Shown piece by piece: positions 1 through 7,860 of a stretch of 64,000 bases of DNA. The notes under the pieces are model-generated. The model saw only the letters and a list, made by a program, of their open reading frames with translations, had not been told where the DNA came from and did not search any database. Position 1 is the stretch's first letter, and every line of letters starts with the position of its first letter. The DNA is from Fretibacterium fastidiosum (GTDB lineage Bacteria > Synergistota > Synergistia > Synergistales > Aminobacteriaceae), in the NCBI RefSeq assembly GCF_964642095.1, contig NZ_OZ209244.1, positions 744,001 to 808,000 on the forward strand, read 5' to 3'. The translations under genes and the position numbers were made by a program.

Positions 1-79
1 GCCCCGGTCCGGAGGGAAGGGCGCCCGCGAGGACCCGCGCAGCGCCCGGCAGCAGAGCAACGTCAATCCAAAACGCCAT
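1..79 (-). CDS. 5' end of an unidentified gene running off the window
   Basis: An ATG at the high-coordinate end opens 26 codons (starting MAFWIDVALL) without a stop before the window edge. A GAGGAG ribosome-binding sequence lies about 11 bases upstream of the ATG. The visible residues are mostly hydrophobic or small and could start a signal peptide or membrane protein. Nothing more can be said about its function from this fragment. Confidence 0.4.
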   Translation of the reverse strand, partial: MAFWIDVALLPGAARVLAGALPSGPG

Positions 80-227
80 AACTCTCACGTCTCCTCATCA
101 TAATAAGGTTATTAGGATAGGGCTGCAGCCCCTCCGCGTCTCCCGAACGATACGGTGGAAGGGCGTGCGAATAAAAATTGCGGCCCGCCGCTGGGGACGG
201 ACCGCGAACCTTCTCTGTTTTGGCGGC

Positions 228-488
228 TCAATACCTGCGGTCGAGCTTCGTGCCGACGCCGAAGACCTCCAGGGTGGACTCCATGAGCTCCTGCTGCGTC
301 CGGATCAGGTAGGCCCCCAGCTTCATCTGGACTTTGGCCCGGCCCAGGTCCATGGCCGACTTCGCTACGTCCATGGGGTTCAAGCTGCCGGAGGCGATGT
401 CCTCCGCCGCCGCTGCCGCCGCGCTCATGGACTTCTGCATCAGCTCCAGCCCGGCCTGCCCCAGACGATCGTAACCGTTGACGTTCAT
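228..488 (-). CDS. small helical protein of unknown function (86 aa)
   Basis: An 86-residue protein starting MNVNGYDRLG. I chose the ATG preceded by AAGGAGG; an ATG 24 bases further upstream would place the ribosome-binding site inside the gene. The protein is rich in Ala, Met, Leu and Gln and looks largely helical, with an Ala run near residues 20-26 and a basic tail ending DRRY. No signal peptide or membrane segment is visible. The size and composition recall the small putative motility proteins of Gram-positive bacteria, but I see no diagnostic motif, so I leave the function open. A good promoter lies upstream, divergent from the nitroreductase gene. Confidence 0.7.
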   Translation of the reverse strand: MNVNGYDRLGQAGLELMQKSMSAAAAAAEDIASGSLNPMDVAKSAMDLGRAKVQMKLGAYLIRTQQELMESTLEVFGVGTKLDRRY

Positions 489-529
489 CGCATCTTCCTC
501 CTTGAAGAACATGTGCTAAGATATGCTTG

Positions 530-558
530 ATTTTATCAGAGGGCCGCGCCAAATACAA
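530..558 (-). promoter_or_regulatory. sigma70-type promoter of the 86-aa gene
   Basis: Read on the minus strand: -35 TTGTAT, a 17-base spacer, -10 TAAAAT. It sits about 40 bases upstream of the chosen start of the small helical protein and is correctly oriented for it. Confidence 0.5.
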
Positions 559-598
559 CCGGCTCGTTCGGCCCTGATCTTGAGAGAGGTGTTTGTCG

Positions 599-1111
599 AT
601 GTTGGAGGCCATGCGGCGTCGCCGCAGCATTCGGAAGTTTGAGGGCAGGAAGGTGGAGGACGGGGACGTCACCCGTCTCATGGATGCGGGGCTCGTCGCT
701 CCTACGGGGAAGAACACCCTGTGTACGGAGTTCTTCGCCGTCACGGACAAGGCGAAGATCGAGCGGCTCGCCCAGTGCCGCGACGGCATGGCGGCCTCCT
801 CACTGAGGACGGCGCCGCTGGCCATCCTCGTGGCGGGCCGGCACAAAGACAGCGACGTCTGGAGGGAGGACGCCTCCGCTGCGGCCGCGTTCGTTCTTCT
901 GGAGGCCACGGAGATGGGCCTCGGCGCGTGCTGGGTCCAGGTTTTCCAAAGGCCCTGCGGGTCGGGGACGTCAGAGGAGGCGGTGCGCCGCATCCTCGGC
1001 ATCGACCCCGAGTTCTCGATCCTCTGCGCCATCGCCGTCGGATACCCGGCGGAGGAGAAGGAGCCCCGCAACCTGGAGACGCTGGACCGCTCGCGGGCAC
1101 ATCGCCTCTAA
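599..1111 (+). CDS. nitroreductase family protein
   Basis: A 170-residue member of the FMN-dependent nitroreductase superfamily. The N-terminus MLEAMRRRRSIRKFEGRKV carries the family's RRSIRKF FMN-phosphate contact. A VAPTGKN segment (near residue 34) and a C-terminal LGACWVQ stretch follow, the usual cofactor and dimer-interface regions. At 170 residues it belongs to the short class. These enzymes reduce nitro groups, quinones or flavins with NAD(P)H; the real substrate cannot be read from sequence. I chose the ATG 9 bases after AGAGAGG; a TTG two codons upstream is too close to that site. It stands alone and is followed by a strong hairpin terminator. Confidence 0.88.
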   Translation: MLEAMRRRRSIRKFEGRKVEDGDVTRLMDAGLVAPTGKNTLCTEFFAVTDKAKIERLAQCRDGMAASSLRTAPLAILVAGRHKDSDVWREDASAAAAFVLLEATEMGLGACWVQVFQRPCGSGTSEEAVRRILGIDPEFSILCAIAVGYPAEEKEPRNLETLDRSRAHRL

Positions 1112-1142
1112 AAACGCCCGGGGCGCGAACCTGCGGACGAAA

Positions 1143-1178
1143 AGAGGACCGACCTGGGGTCGGTCCTCTTGCTTTGAA
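1143..1178 (+). terminator. rho-independent terminator after the nitroreductase
   Basis: The inverted repeat AAGAGGACCGA / TCGGTCCTCTT with a short loop is followed by a pyrimidine-rich tract. It also lies between the nitroreductase and the convergent Rpn-type gene. Confidence 0.8.
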
Positions 1179-1216
1179 TGGGCGGATGGCATCGGCCGCT
1201 CCCGGAACGCTGAGGG

Positions 1217-2233
1217 TTACGACAAGCCTGCGTGTGCGTCTTTTTTCAGGGCGTCGATCTCATGAGAAGTCAGCCCCGTGAGCTCTGATATCTGAGCCAC
1301 GGGAAGCGGCACGGCAAGCATCCGGCGCGCTACTTCCATAAGGCCCTTCAGACGCCCTTCCTGACGGCCTTCTTGGCGTCCTTCTTCGCGGCCTTCTTCA
1401 TGGCCCATCACGCGCCCTTCCGCGCGCCCTTGCGCGCGCCCCTGCGCACGGGTCTGCTCCAGCTCCTCATCCCAAAAGGACATCATCTCACTCTCCCCCT
1501 TTATCTCCCTGGCTCCCTTCCTGTACTGCTCCCAAAGCGCCCTGTCCTTCAAGTTGATGACCCTCGCGATAAACGCCAGAAGGTCGGACCGATCCTCCCG
1601 GCTCCAGCCCTTCGACACCAGAATCCTGGTGAGCTTCAGCAGGTAGATCAGCTTCTGCTGCTCCTCGTTGTCGTATGCCAACGCCTTTTTTGCCGCGTAA
1701 AGCGCCAGGTCGAACGGGTTGTCGCTCGCCAGGAGCCCCTCGTCGTCCAGATTCCACAGCTTGACGCAATTATAACTGTAGTGGAGGCGCGTCCCATACT
1801 GTAAAAAGTCGTAGACGCCCGGCGTTTCCGACTTCGGACGCGACGCGGTCAAAATTGCCAGCGCTATGGGGTTCTTGTCGTAGTGCGCGAAGAGCAGGCA
1901 GTAGTAGCGCATCATCCTCCGCGAGAGGTCCTCTCCGCCCCTGCCCTGAACCTCGATGTGCAGCAGCACCCACTGTTCGCCGCCGTCCTTCAGCGGGATT
2001 TTCAGCAGGGTATCGACGAACTTCGCCGACACCTGTTCCTCGTCGCCCGGCTTCGGCAGGGTGTCCTGGAGTTCCTTGTCGAGCGGCGTGGCCTCCTGCT
2101 CCAGATCCGCATCCCTGTACAGGTCGGGAATGGCGCTCCTCAGAAGCTCCCGCCAAAACCTCCTGATGAGGGCCTTCCAGAAGCCGTCGTAGTCGAAACG
2201 CTCCGGCTTTTCCTGCATCGTCCGTTCGTCCAT
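1217..2233 (-). CDS. Rpn family PD-(D/E)XK nuclease / putative transposase
   Basis: A 338-residue protein of the Rpn/PDDEXK_2 family, whose members are recombination-promoting nucleases or defence-linked endonucleases. A conserved-looking core runs from AKFVDTLLKI through WVLLHIEVQGRG, where the IEVQ strand supplies the catalytic E-x-Q of the PD-(D/E)XK fold. MMRYYCLLFAHYDK follows, as is typical of the family. The C-terminal third holds a run of E/Q-G-R units (AQGRAQGRAEGR then EEGRQEGR), a low-complexity linker common in this family, ending in a short helical domain with SELTGLTSHEID. I chose an ATG with GGAG upstream; the frame stays open for 32 more codons. It lies directly downstream of the AbiEii-like pair on the same strand. 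Confidence 0.85.
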   Translation of the reverse strand: MDERTMQEKPERFDYDGFWKALIRRFWRELLRSAIPDLYRDADLEQEATPLDKELQDTLPKPGDEEQVSAKFVDTLLKIPLKDGGEQWVLLHIEVQGRGGEDLSRRMMRYYCLLFAHYDKNPIALAILTASRPKSETPGVYDFLQYGTRLHYSYNCVKLWNLDDEGLLASDNPFDLALYAAKKALAYDNEEQQKLIYLLKLTRILVSKGWSREDRSDLLAFIARVINLKDRALWEQYRKGAREIKGESEMMSFWDEELEQTRAQGRAQGRAEGRVMGHEEGREEGRQEGRQEGRLKGLMEVARRMLAVPLPVAQISELTGLTSHEIDALKKDAHAGLS

Positions 2234-2376
2234 CCCGTCAACTCCATTCTCTGTGTCGCTACGGCTGTAACCCTCTTCGCCGTCGCGTCCCCGTTCGCTC
2301 CAAACGTGCTTCTCGGTCCGCTCCGTCACGACCTCACGGCCTTTGGAGGTCGCGTCACCCGCGGCACGCTGGTTCT

Positions 2377-3069
2377 TCAGCAGGCTGTCGCCGACCCAGG
2401 TTCGCTGAGGTCGTGAGAGAGAATTTTCACTTGCTTGACATCATCCAGTTTGAAGCTTTTTGTGTGCTCAATTAAGGTTTTTTTGTCATTCTCCGACAAC
2501 TGATCCAAATCCCCGCCTTGAAAATATGTCATGGTTCGCAGGCTTTCAATAACCGGGAATCGATCTCCATAGATGGCACAAGCTCCGGACAGGCCTTCCG
2601 ACAGGGAAGTCCCGCTGCGGAGTATGGCAGCGATATCTCTATAGTCCTTTGCCTCGACACGTTTCATGATTACAGCCGCTTTCATCGCAAGAAGATCCTT
2701 TAAAGATGCAACTTGAAGGATGCCATCATGCGTTAACAGAGGTTCTCCAATACGTCCAAAGGCAATCCCGCCAAAAAATGAAAGTTTTACGCCCTCCGTC
2801 GTCCGATAGGTGCGCGTATCCAGCTCGTTTTGCAGCAACTCCGCCATCTTTAAAAAAGGCATGGATTCCAACATTTTCTTTTCCATAGCCTCAGATAGAG
2901 GAAGGCGAGAGAAGAAGTCAAAGTCATTAGACACCCTGTGTCCAAGGTGCAGAGCAATCGCTGTGCCGCCATATAAGACGAATCCAAGCGCTCCACATGG
3001 GGACAGCTTATTCCAAAGCTCTCTTTGTGCTTCCGGCAGGATATCCAAATGCGCTTGAAACGTCTTCAT
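2377..3069 (-). CDS. AbiEii/AbiGii-type nucleotidyltransferase toxin
   Basis: A 230-residue protein with the nucleotidyltransferase signature GGTAIALHLGHRVSNDFDFF at residues 34-53; the NDFDFF aspartates are the metal ligands. A later LLAMKAAVIMKRVEAKDYRD stretch matches the second conserved block of the AbiEii/AbiGii family. Proteins of this family act as toxins of type IV toxin-antitoxin or abortive-infection modules by adding nucleotides to RNA targets such as tRNA. The start overlaps the stop of the upstream partner by 4 bases (ATGA), so translation is probably coupled. The family call is secure; the toxin role rests on the family and on gene order. Confidence 0.82.
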   Translation of the reverse strand: MKTFQAHLDILPEAQRELWNKLSPCGALGFVLYGGTAIALHLGHRVSNDFDFFSRLPLSEAMEKKMLESMPFLKMAELLQNELDTRTYRTTEGVKLSFFGGIAFGRIGEPLLTHDGILQVASLKDLLAMKAAVIMKRVEAKDYRDIAAILRSGTSLSEGLSGACAIYGDRFPVIESLRTMTYFQGGDLDQLSENDKKTLIEHTKSFKLDDVKQVKILSHDLSEPGSATAC

Positions 3070-3365
3070 GGCAGCTCTCTGACGGGCATGGCGGGAGCTT
3101 CTTTTCCCGTGATGCGACAATGCCAGAAGGACCAGGACTTTGGTCTGAACTGCCCGGCCTCCGCCTTTTCCAAAACCTCCATCAATTCATCTTGCGAAAA
3201 GAGCTTTTCGAGCTCTCGTGTATCTTCCAGGGTCCCTATATTCATCATCTGAGCTAAAATACGTTCAGGGTATTCCATCGCCTCATCCCTCGTCTTCCAC
3301 CAGATGTATGAGCTCATCCGTGAAAGGAACTCCAGCTGTGCGCGACTGAATCGCTTTGTCGCCAT
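3066..3365 (-). CDS. putative antitoxin partner of the AbiEii-like protein (99 aa)
   Basis: A 99-residue protein starting MATKRFSRAQLEF, with an AGGAGG site 8 bases upstream of the ATG. It is mostly charged and helical, with a tryptophan cluster (SSYIWW) near residue 20 and ending AMPVRELP. I cannot see the winged-helix typical of AbiEi antitoxins; it resembles instead the short unnamed ORFs often found in front of AbiEii genes. The 4-base overlap with the toxin gene and the antitoxin-first order are the main reasons for the call. It may be a new antitoxin type. Confidence 0.65.
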   Translation of the reverse strand: MATKRFSRAQLEFLSRMSSYIWWKTRDEAMEYPERILAQMMNIGTLEDTRELEKLFSQDELMEVLEKAEAGQFRPKSWSFWHCRITGKEAPAMPVRELP

Positions 3366-3611
3366 CAAAAATTCCTCCTGACCGCAAAGTGGCTGCCCTC
3401 CGACGAGGCGCAGCATCCGCCATAAGCCGCACCCTAAGCACCGGGCGTCAGGCGGACTTTGCCTCATGGTCCTCTACGCCTGTCCTCAGTATACACCTTA
3501 CGGAATGAGGCGATCGTTTGCGTTGAGCGTCAGCTATCCCGTCGCGTTCGCGCCGGAGAGGGCGACATTGGTAGGTGGTCAGGCTCCTGCCGGAATAGGG
3601 GGATTGCGCTG

Positions 3612-3650
3612 CAAAAAAACAGCGGCCAATCCCGCTTGAGATTGACCGCT
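3612..3650 (-). terminator. terminator of the tRNA-Leu transcript
   Basis: On the minus strand AGCGGTCAATC and GATTGGCCGCT pair (one mismatch) and are followed directly by a run of seven T. It lies 18 bases past the tRNA 3' end. Confidence 0.8.
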
Positions 3651-3667
3651 CTTCTGAACCGTTATCA

Positions 3668-3754
3668 TGGTGCGGAGGGGGGGACTCGAACCCCCACAGC
3701 TTTAGGGCCACAAGATCCTTAGTCTTGCGCGTCTACCAGTTCCGCCACCCCCGC
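3668..3754 (-). tRNA. tRNA-Leu, anticodon AAG
   Basis: An 87-base cloverleaf including an encoded CCA end. The acceptor stem is GCGGGGG paired with CCTCCGC, the discriminator base is A as expected for tRNA-Leu, and there is a long variable arm and a GGTTCGAGT T-loop region. The anticodon stem CAAGA/TCTTG closes the 7-base loop CTAAGGA, giving anticodon AAG (codon CUU). A perfect-looking promoter and a terminator flank it, so it is probably a single-gene transcript. An adenine at position 34 in tRNA-Leu is uncommon in bacteria. Confidence 0.93.
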
Positions 3755-3765
3755 ACAACAAATCT

Positions 3766-3793
3766 ATTATACCCGCAAGGAAGTGGACGTCAA
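3766..3793 (-). promoter_or_regulatory. promoter of tRNA-Leu
   Basis: On the minus strand: -35 TTGACG, 16-base spacer, -10 TATAAT, ending 11 bases before the tRNA 5' end. This is one of the best consensus promoters in the window. Confidence 0.8.
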
Positions 3794-3938
3794 GGGGGCT
3801 TTTCGTGCCCTTGTTGGGGGCGAACGCGTTGTGGCATCATGTGAACCCTGGGGCCCCTTGAATCGTATTACCAGGGTTCGATCAGGCTGTCTCTCCGTTC
3901 CGGCTCAAGGAGGCTATGCCCGTTAACCTCCGTGCCAT

Positions 3939-5648
3939 CTATTTTTTGTCAAGCTCGGCCAACCTGTCCCTGGCCTCCTGGTTCCCCTGGTCCGCCGCCT
4001 TTTGATACCACTCCCTGGCCTTGGGAACATTCTTGCCTACGCCATCAGCGCCATTGGCGTAGAGGTCCCCCAGGGCCTTTTGCGCCTCAGCCATCCCCTG
4101 CTTTGCCGCCTCTTGGTAAAGTTCCAGGGCCTTGGGAACATTCTTGCCTATCCCGTCGCCCCTGGCGTAGAGGTCGCCCATGGCCTTCTTTGCCTCAGCC
4201 ATCCCCTGCTTTGCCGCCTCTTGGTAAAGTTCCAGGGCCTTGGGAACGTTCCTGCCCACACCGTCACCCCTGGCGTAGAGGTCCCCCAGAGCCTTTTGTG
4301 CCTTGGCAAGCCCCTGGTCCGCCGCCTTGCGATACCATTCCGCAGCTTCCCCATACTCTCCCAGGAGACAATGGTTATCCCCCATGAGGCATTGCGCGGA
4401 GAGGTTCCCATCATTTGCCAGCTCGACAAAGCGACTCAGGGCTTTTCTCGGACACTCCCTGTCCTCCGCCCCATCACCATCCAGATCAATCTTTTCCACT
4501 AAAATTGTTTTCCATTCATCGGGGTTCAATGTGCCCTGTTTCATCAAATCCAGGATATGGCCGGAGACGTTCTTTTCGCAGCCGTAATCGATATTGTCGC
4601 GAATGCAATTCTCCCCCTCTGTTTTTCTGCCCAATTGAAAGTATGCGATGCCCGCAAAAAGTCTGCTGCCCCAGTCGTTTCGGGGCGCGTGTTTGCGGAG
4701 TGTCTCCAATTGCTTCGTAATGGCATCCGTATCCCATCTCCCTTTACGATCGGGAGCCATCAGCTTCTCGATACGGTATTTTGCGACCTCCAGCTTGTAG
4801 GGATCACTCTTCAGCACCGGACGCCATACCTCGTCGAATTGATCAAAACACCGGCACTCTTCCTCGGTATTCATAGCATCCCGCGCGGCTCTGCCGCGAT
4901 AGAACCAATAGGGGGGGTAGACGCCAAACTCCCTCTCCAGGGAACGCAACATCCGAAGGCGTTGGGATGCATCGGATTGCCGCACCGCCTCGTAGAAATC
5001 ATTCAAGCTGTCTTGAGTCAGGCGATATTCGTCAGGCAGCCCATACAGGTGCAACAGCGTCCACGACGATTTCAATAACCTTTTCTGTAATTCATTGCAA
5101 TCCTCCATCTCCTTATCACTGATTTCCCAAAGTTTATCCTCCAGCTCCTCCCGTATTTCATTGATCGCCGCCTGGTAGCCGAAGTAGGCCGAGACACAGG
5201 AGACGGCAAGGCTGTCCAGAAAACTCCTGAGAGATTCTCCTTGAGCGCTGACACTGGAAAGCGATCTGACAAACTGTTGTTTCTCACGTCGGACGTAGCG
5301 TTTCCGAAACCGTTCCATCTGCTTACCGTTCAGCAACTTCCGGGTCATGAAATCCATCAGTTCCTCATAAAGATCGATCAAGTTGCTGTCGGGCGCGATC
5401 TCTCCCAACGACAGGTTGTTGATGATGTTCTGATACTCCTGCTCCAGGACGATACGGTCCTTCGTCTTCAAAATGCGGTGCACGGACACGATGGCCATGT
5501 TCAGGGTCAGCATCGTGTTGAGCCGATCGTAGTCCTCCTGGGCCCGTGCCGGCCCAACGGGCATGGCCTCGCACAGCAGAGCGGCGAGCAACAGTGCCGC
5601 GACCGATCGTTTCCAAACTCTTTCCATTGTCTTCCACATCGGTTTCAC
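3939..5648 (-). CDS. secreted Sel1-repeat protein
   Basis: A 569-residue protein. The N-terminus has a basic stretch, a hydrophobic core (SVAALLLAALL) and a likely signal-peptidase site after PARA near residue 36, so it is exported. The middle (about 40-400) is helical and unrecognised. From about residue 415 there are at least four Sel1-like repeats of about 36 residues (pattern GDLYARGDGVGRNVPKALEL), ending with RLAELDKK. Sel1 repeats form solenoids for protein contacts, often in signalling or envelope complexes. The GTG start overlaps the stop of a broken gene by 4 bases (GTGA). It is the last gene of the minus-strand GTPase cassette, which suggests a partner role there. Confidence 0.85.
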   Translation of the reverse strand: MKPMWKTMERVWKRSVAALLLAALLCEAMPVGPARAQEDYDRLNTMLTLNMAIVSVHRILKTKDRIVLEQEYQNIINNLSLGEIAPDSNLIDLYEELMDFMTRKLLNGKQMERFRKRYVRREKQQFVRSLSSVSAQGESLRSFLDSLAVSCVSAYFGYQAAINEIREELEDKLWEISDKEMEDCNELQKRLLKSSWTLLHLYGLPDEYRLTQDSLNDFYEAVRQSDASQRLRMLRSLEREFGVYPPYWFYRGRAARDAMNTEEECRCFDQFDEVWRPVLKSDPYKLEVAKYRIEKLMAPDRKGRWDTDAITKQLETLRKHAPRNDWGSRLFAGIAYFQLGRKTEGENCIRDNIDYGCEKNVSGHILDLMKQGTLNPDEWKTILVEKIDLDGDGAEDRECPRKALSRFVELANDGNLSAQCLMGDNHCLLGEYGEAAEWYRKAADQGLAKAQKALGDLYARGDGVGRNVPKALELYQEAAKQGMAEAKKAMGDLYARGDGIGKNVPKALELYQEAAKQGMAEAQKALGDLYANGADGVGKNVPKAREWYQKAADQGNQEARDRLAELDKK

Positions 5649-6040
5649 ACCCTTTCAATCACTTTGCCCCGCGCCCTGTTCCGGCTCGACCAGGTGATGC
5701 CCCTGGCCTTCAGTTTTTCCTTGAAGCGTTCGTTCAGAATCTGGGGAATGCAGTATTTCAGCTTCTCCAACAGCAGTTCCGCCCGTTTCCGGTATGTGCG
5801 TCCACGCCCGTTTTTGAGCGCCTCCTTCAAATCCGCGTCGATTTTCTGAAGTCGTTCCGTTCGGTCGCCGCGCCTCAGGAGACGCTGCAATCCGTGATCG
5901 ATCAAATCCCGCTCGATCGCGTCCGAGGCGGCAGGGCCGATATCAGAGGCGTCTCGTAATCGCCCGGCAGGTGCACGTCATGGATGATGGTGGCGACGGC
6001 ACCCGCATAACTGGGGACATCCGGGGCTGTTTGCCGGCCT
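5645..6040 (-). pseudogene. frameshifted gene remnant in the GTPase cassette
   Basis: Two adjoining open stretches on one strand but in different frames read like one protein. The first (about 5900-6040) encodes SYAGAVATIIHDVHLPGDYE and then stops; the second (5645 to about 5980) encodes a charged helical tail including RTYRKRAELLLEKLKY. The second has no ATG or GTG; its only early start is a TTG near 5905 with a poor ribosome-binding site. I read this as a gene broken by a frameshift and possibly truncated at its 5' end, between the membrane protein and the Sel1 gene. If the 86-codon TTG frame is used, it would be translationally coupled to the Sel1 gene. Confidence 0.5.
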
Positions 6041-6073
6041 CACACAGGCTCGGTTCCCCTTGGCCCCCTCTGG

Positions 6074-7843
6074 TTACTCCTCAACCAAGACTGATTTCAG
6101 CAAGTCATCAAAAAAAACGTCGAGGAACTCCTTAAAATCGCCGCCTTTTTTGCGTTTTGATTTTGGAGCCAAAAAGAAAGTAATATCCCTGCGCTCGTCG
6201 TCGAACTTGATGTAGGGTTTCTTCTGCAAAGTCCCATCCAGACGCTTTCCCAGATCGGATACGTCAATACGGCGCCAGTTATCTTTTTTGACAAAAATGT
6301 ACTTATCCAGCTTCTTACCCTCGGAAAGGTCCTCCATGTTGAGGAGAAGTACCTGATAACCTTCCTTCCCATCCCCGTAGAAAAAAGACAGGTACCCGAA
6401 CCCCTTATCCTTTTGGGTATCGCTCTTTTCCAGGAGCTCATCCAGACGTTCTTCCAGTGCCTGCCTGTCTTCGGCGATTGGTTGCGTCGCACTCTCAAGG
6501 GAAACGCCGGGATTCTTCGTCGTATCTATAAACTGTGACAATTGATCATTTAAGTCATTTTTTAAGCTGCCCCAAGCCTCTATTCCGGCCTTCTTGGGGC
6601 TTATGGAGAAAAACTCTCCTCTATCCGTTTCATCCACAACCGAAGAAAAGTCCTTTCCGAGAGGTGACAATACGGTGATTTTAAAATTCTCCTTGAACAC
6701 ACTCACGTTTATCAACTTCTTCTCTTGGCCTCCCCGACCTCCTTGATCGCCCTTTTCAACCAACCATTTTTCGTTTTTCAGCTTCACAGTAAAATTTTCG
6801 GAGATTGCCTCTACTATTAAGAAGTCGACTAAGGAAGCCTTCTCCTTCCACGGCTCAGGAACCCACATAAGCCCAGCCAGGCCTTTGAGGTAGTCTTCTC
6901 CCTTGTTTTTGGAAAGAATGTCGATAATCGCCTCCCGTTTCTCCCTTCTTTTCTCTCTTCTTTCAGTGATTTCCGGATCCTCCGGGGAATTGGTGGAGGG
7001 TGAGGGGTCCCCTCCACCCCACCAGGAGTAGACAGGTTGAATGAGATATTTCTGGGAAAAATCACGAATACTGCCCCAACAACAGGCTACGCCAAAAGTC
7101 AGAGCTAGAGCCATCAGCAGGGCCGCGAGCTGGGGCATGCGCAGCTTCCTTTTTTTCGCAGCCTCTTCAGCCGGAGGGCAGAGCGGAGAAGAAAGACTTC
7201 TCAGATCCCAGACGTGTCCATCCACCATCAAATATCCCACGTCCTTTTTGGGCCATTTTAGTGAGGAGGAAAGGGGGAAGGGGACCTCCGTGGCCGAGGA
7301 AGCCTTTTCTCCGTCAAGGTAAAGCGTATCGGGTCTTACGGAGTCATCTTTGGCTATCCCCTCATCGCTGCCTTCCTTGCCTTCGGGGGAGACGCCAGGT
7401 TTTTCGGAGTTCTTTCGGGCTATCCGCTCCAGGTCGTTGGAGCTCCAAAGAGCCCGTGTCACCTCGGAAAGCGACAGAGCATGGACGACGTCCGCCGGCA
7501 CGACGCAGGCGACCGTGGATATATTCGGTCGCCCCTTATGGTCGCTGCCGGGGAAGATGAAGCCCATCAACGTTCCCTCGTCCTGATCCTTTCCCCCGCC
7601 CTGCCAGGGCAGGAGGATCAGCCCCGCCTTCTTGGGCCGCTCCTGCTCCCGCTCCTGCTCCCGCTCCTGCTCCCGCTCCAGACTGGGAGACAGGGAAAAG
7701 TCTTTGAGCAGCAAACGGTAACGGCTGTCCAGCTTGCGTTGGTCGGCAAAGCTTTTCGAGGCGTGCTTGATCCCCCAATCCAGCCCGTGAACCCCCTCTT
7801 CGCCTGAGGTAAATACCCAGTACGCCAGGTTTTTGCAGATCAT
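6074..7843 (-). CDS. membrane protein of unknown family, partner of the C2-GTPase
   Basis: A 589-residue protein starting MICKNLAYWVFTSGEEGVHG, with AGGAGG 6 bases upstream. The N-terminal domain (1 to about 150) contains GLILLPW and a GSDHKGRPN...TVACVVPADV block, and is interrupted at residues 56-69 by EREQ repeats. A charged linker follows, then one transmembrane helix at about 236-257 (QLAALLMALALTFGVACC). The part after it (260-589) would lie across the membrane and has no motif I recognise. The start lies 17 bases after the GTPase stop, so the two are surely co-transcribed. The N-terminus is faintly like GTPase-associated proteins in predicted NTP-dependent conflict systems, but I cannot prove that. 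Confidence 0.8.
   Translation of the reverse strand: MICKNLAYWVFTSGEEGVHGLDWGIKHASKSFADQRKLDSRYRLLLKDFSLSPSLEREQEREQEREQERPKKAGLILLPWQGGGKDQDEGTLMGFIFPGSDHKGRPNISTVACVVPADVVHALSLSEVTRALWSSNDLERIARKNSEKPGVSPEGKEGSDEGIAKDDSVRPDTLYLDGEKASSATEVPFPLSSSLKWPKKDVGYLMVDGHVWDLRSLSSPLCPPAEEAAKKRKLRMPQLAALLMALALTFGVACCWGSIRDFSQKYLIQPVYSWWGGGDPSPSTNSPEDPEITERREKRREKREAIIDILSKNKGEDYLKGLAGLMWVPEPWKEKASLVDFLIVEAISENFTVKLKNEKWLVEKGDQGGRGGQEKKLINVSVFKENFKITVLSPLGKDFSSVVDETDRGEFFSISPKKAGIEAWGSLKNDLNDQLSQFIDTTKNPGVSLESATQPIAEDRQALEERLDELLEKSDTQKDKGFGYLSFFYGDGKEGYQVLLLNMEDLSEGKKLDKYIFVKKDNWRRIDVSDLGKRLDGTLQKKPYIKFDDERRDITFFLAPKSKRKKGGDFKEFLDVFFDDLLKSVLVEE
7640..7680. repeat. 12-bp tandem repeat encoding EREQ units
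   Basis: The unit GCTCCTGCTCCC (plus strand) is repeated just over three times with no changes. It encodes the EREQ run near residue 60 of the membrane protein. Such perfect in-frame repeats can change length by slippage without shifting the frame. Confidence 0.85.
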
Positions 7844-7860
7844 TTCGTCCCTCCTTCCTT

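Noticed and set aside
1217..2329. Longer N-terminus of the Rpn-type gene
   Set aside because: The extra 32 codons are low-complexity and charged, and the ATG at 2233 has a better ribosome-binding site.
3843..3879. Inverted repeat GAACCCTGG ... CCAGGGTTC as terminator of the Sel1 gene
   Set aside because: The stem is 9 bp with a 19-base loop and no T run; I could not call it a terminator with confidence.
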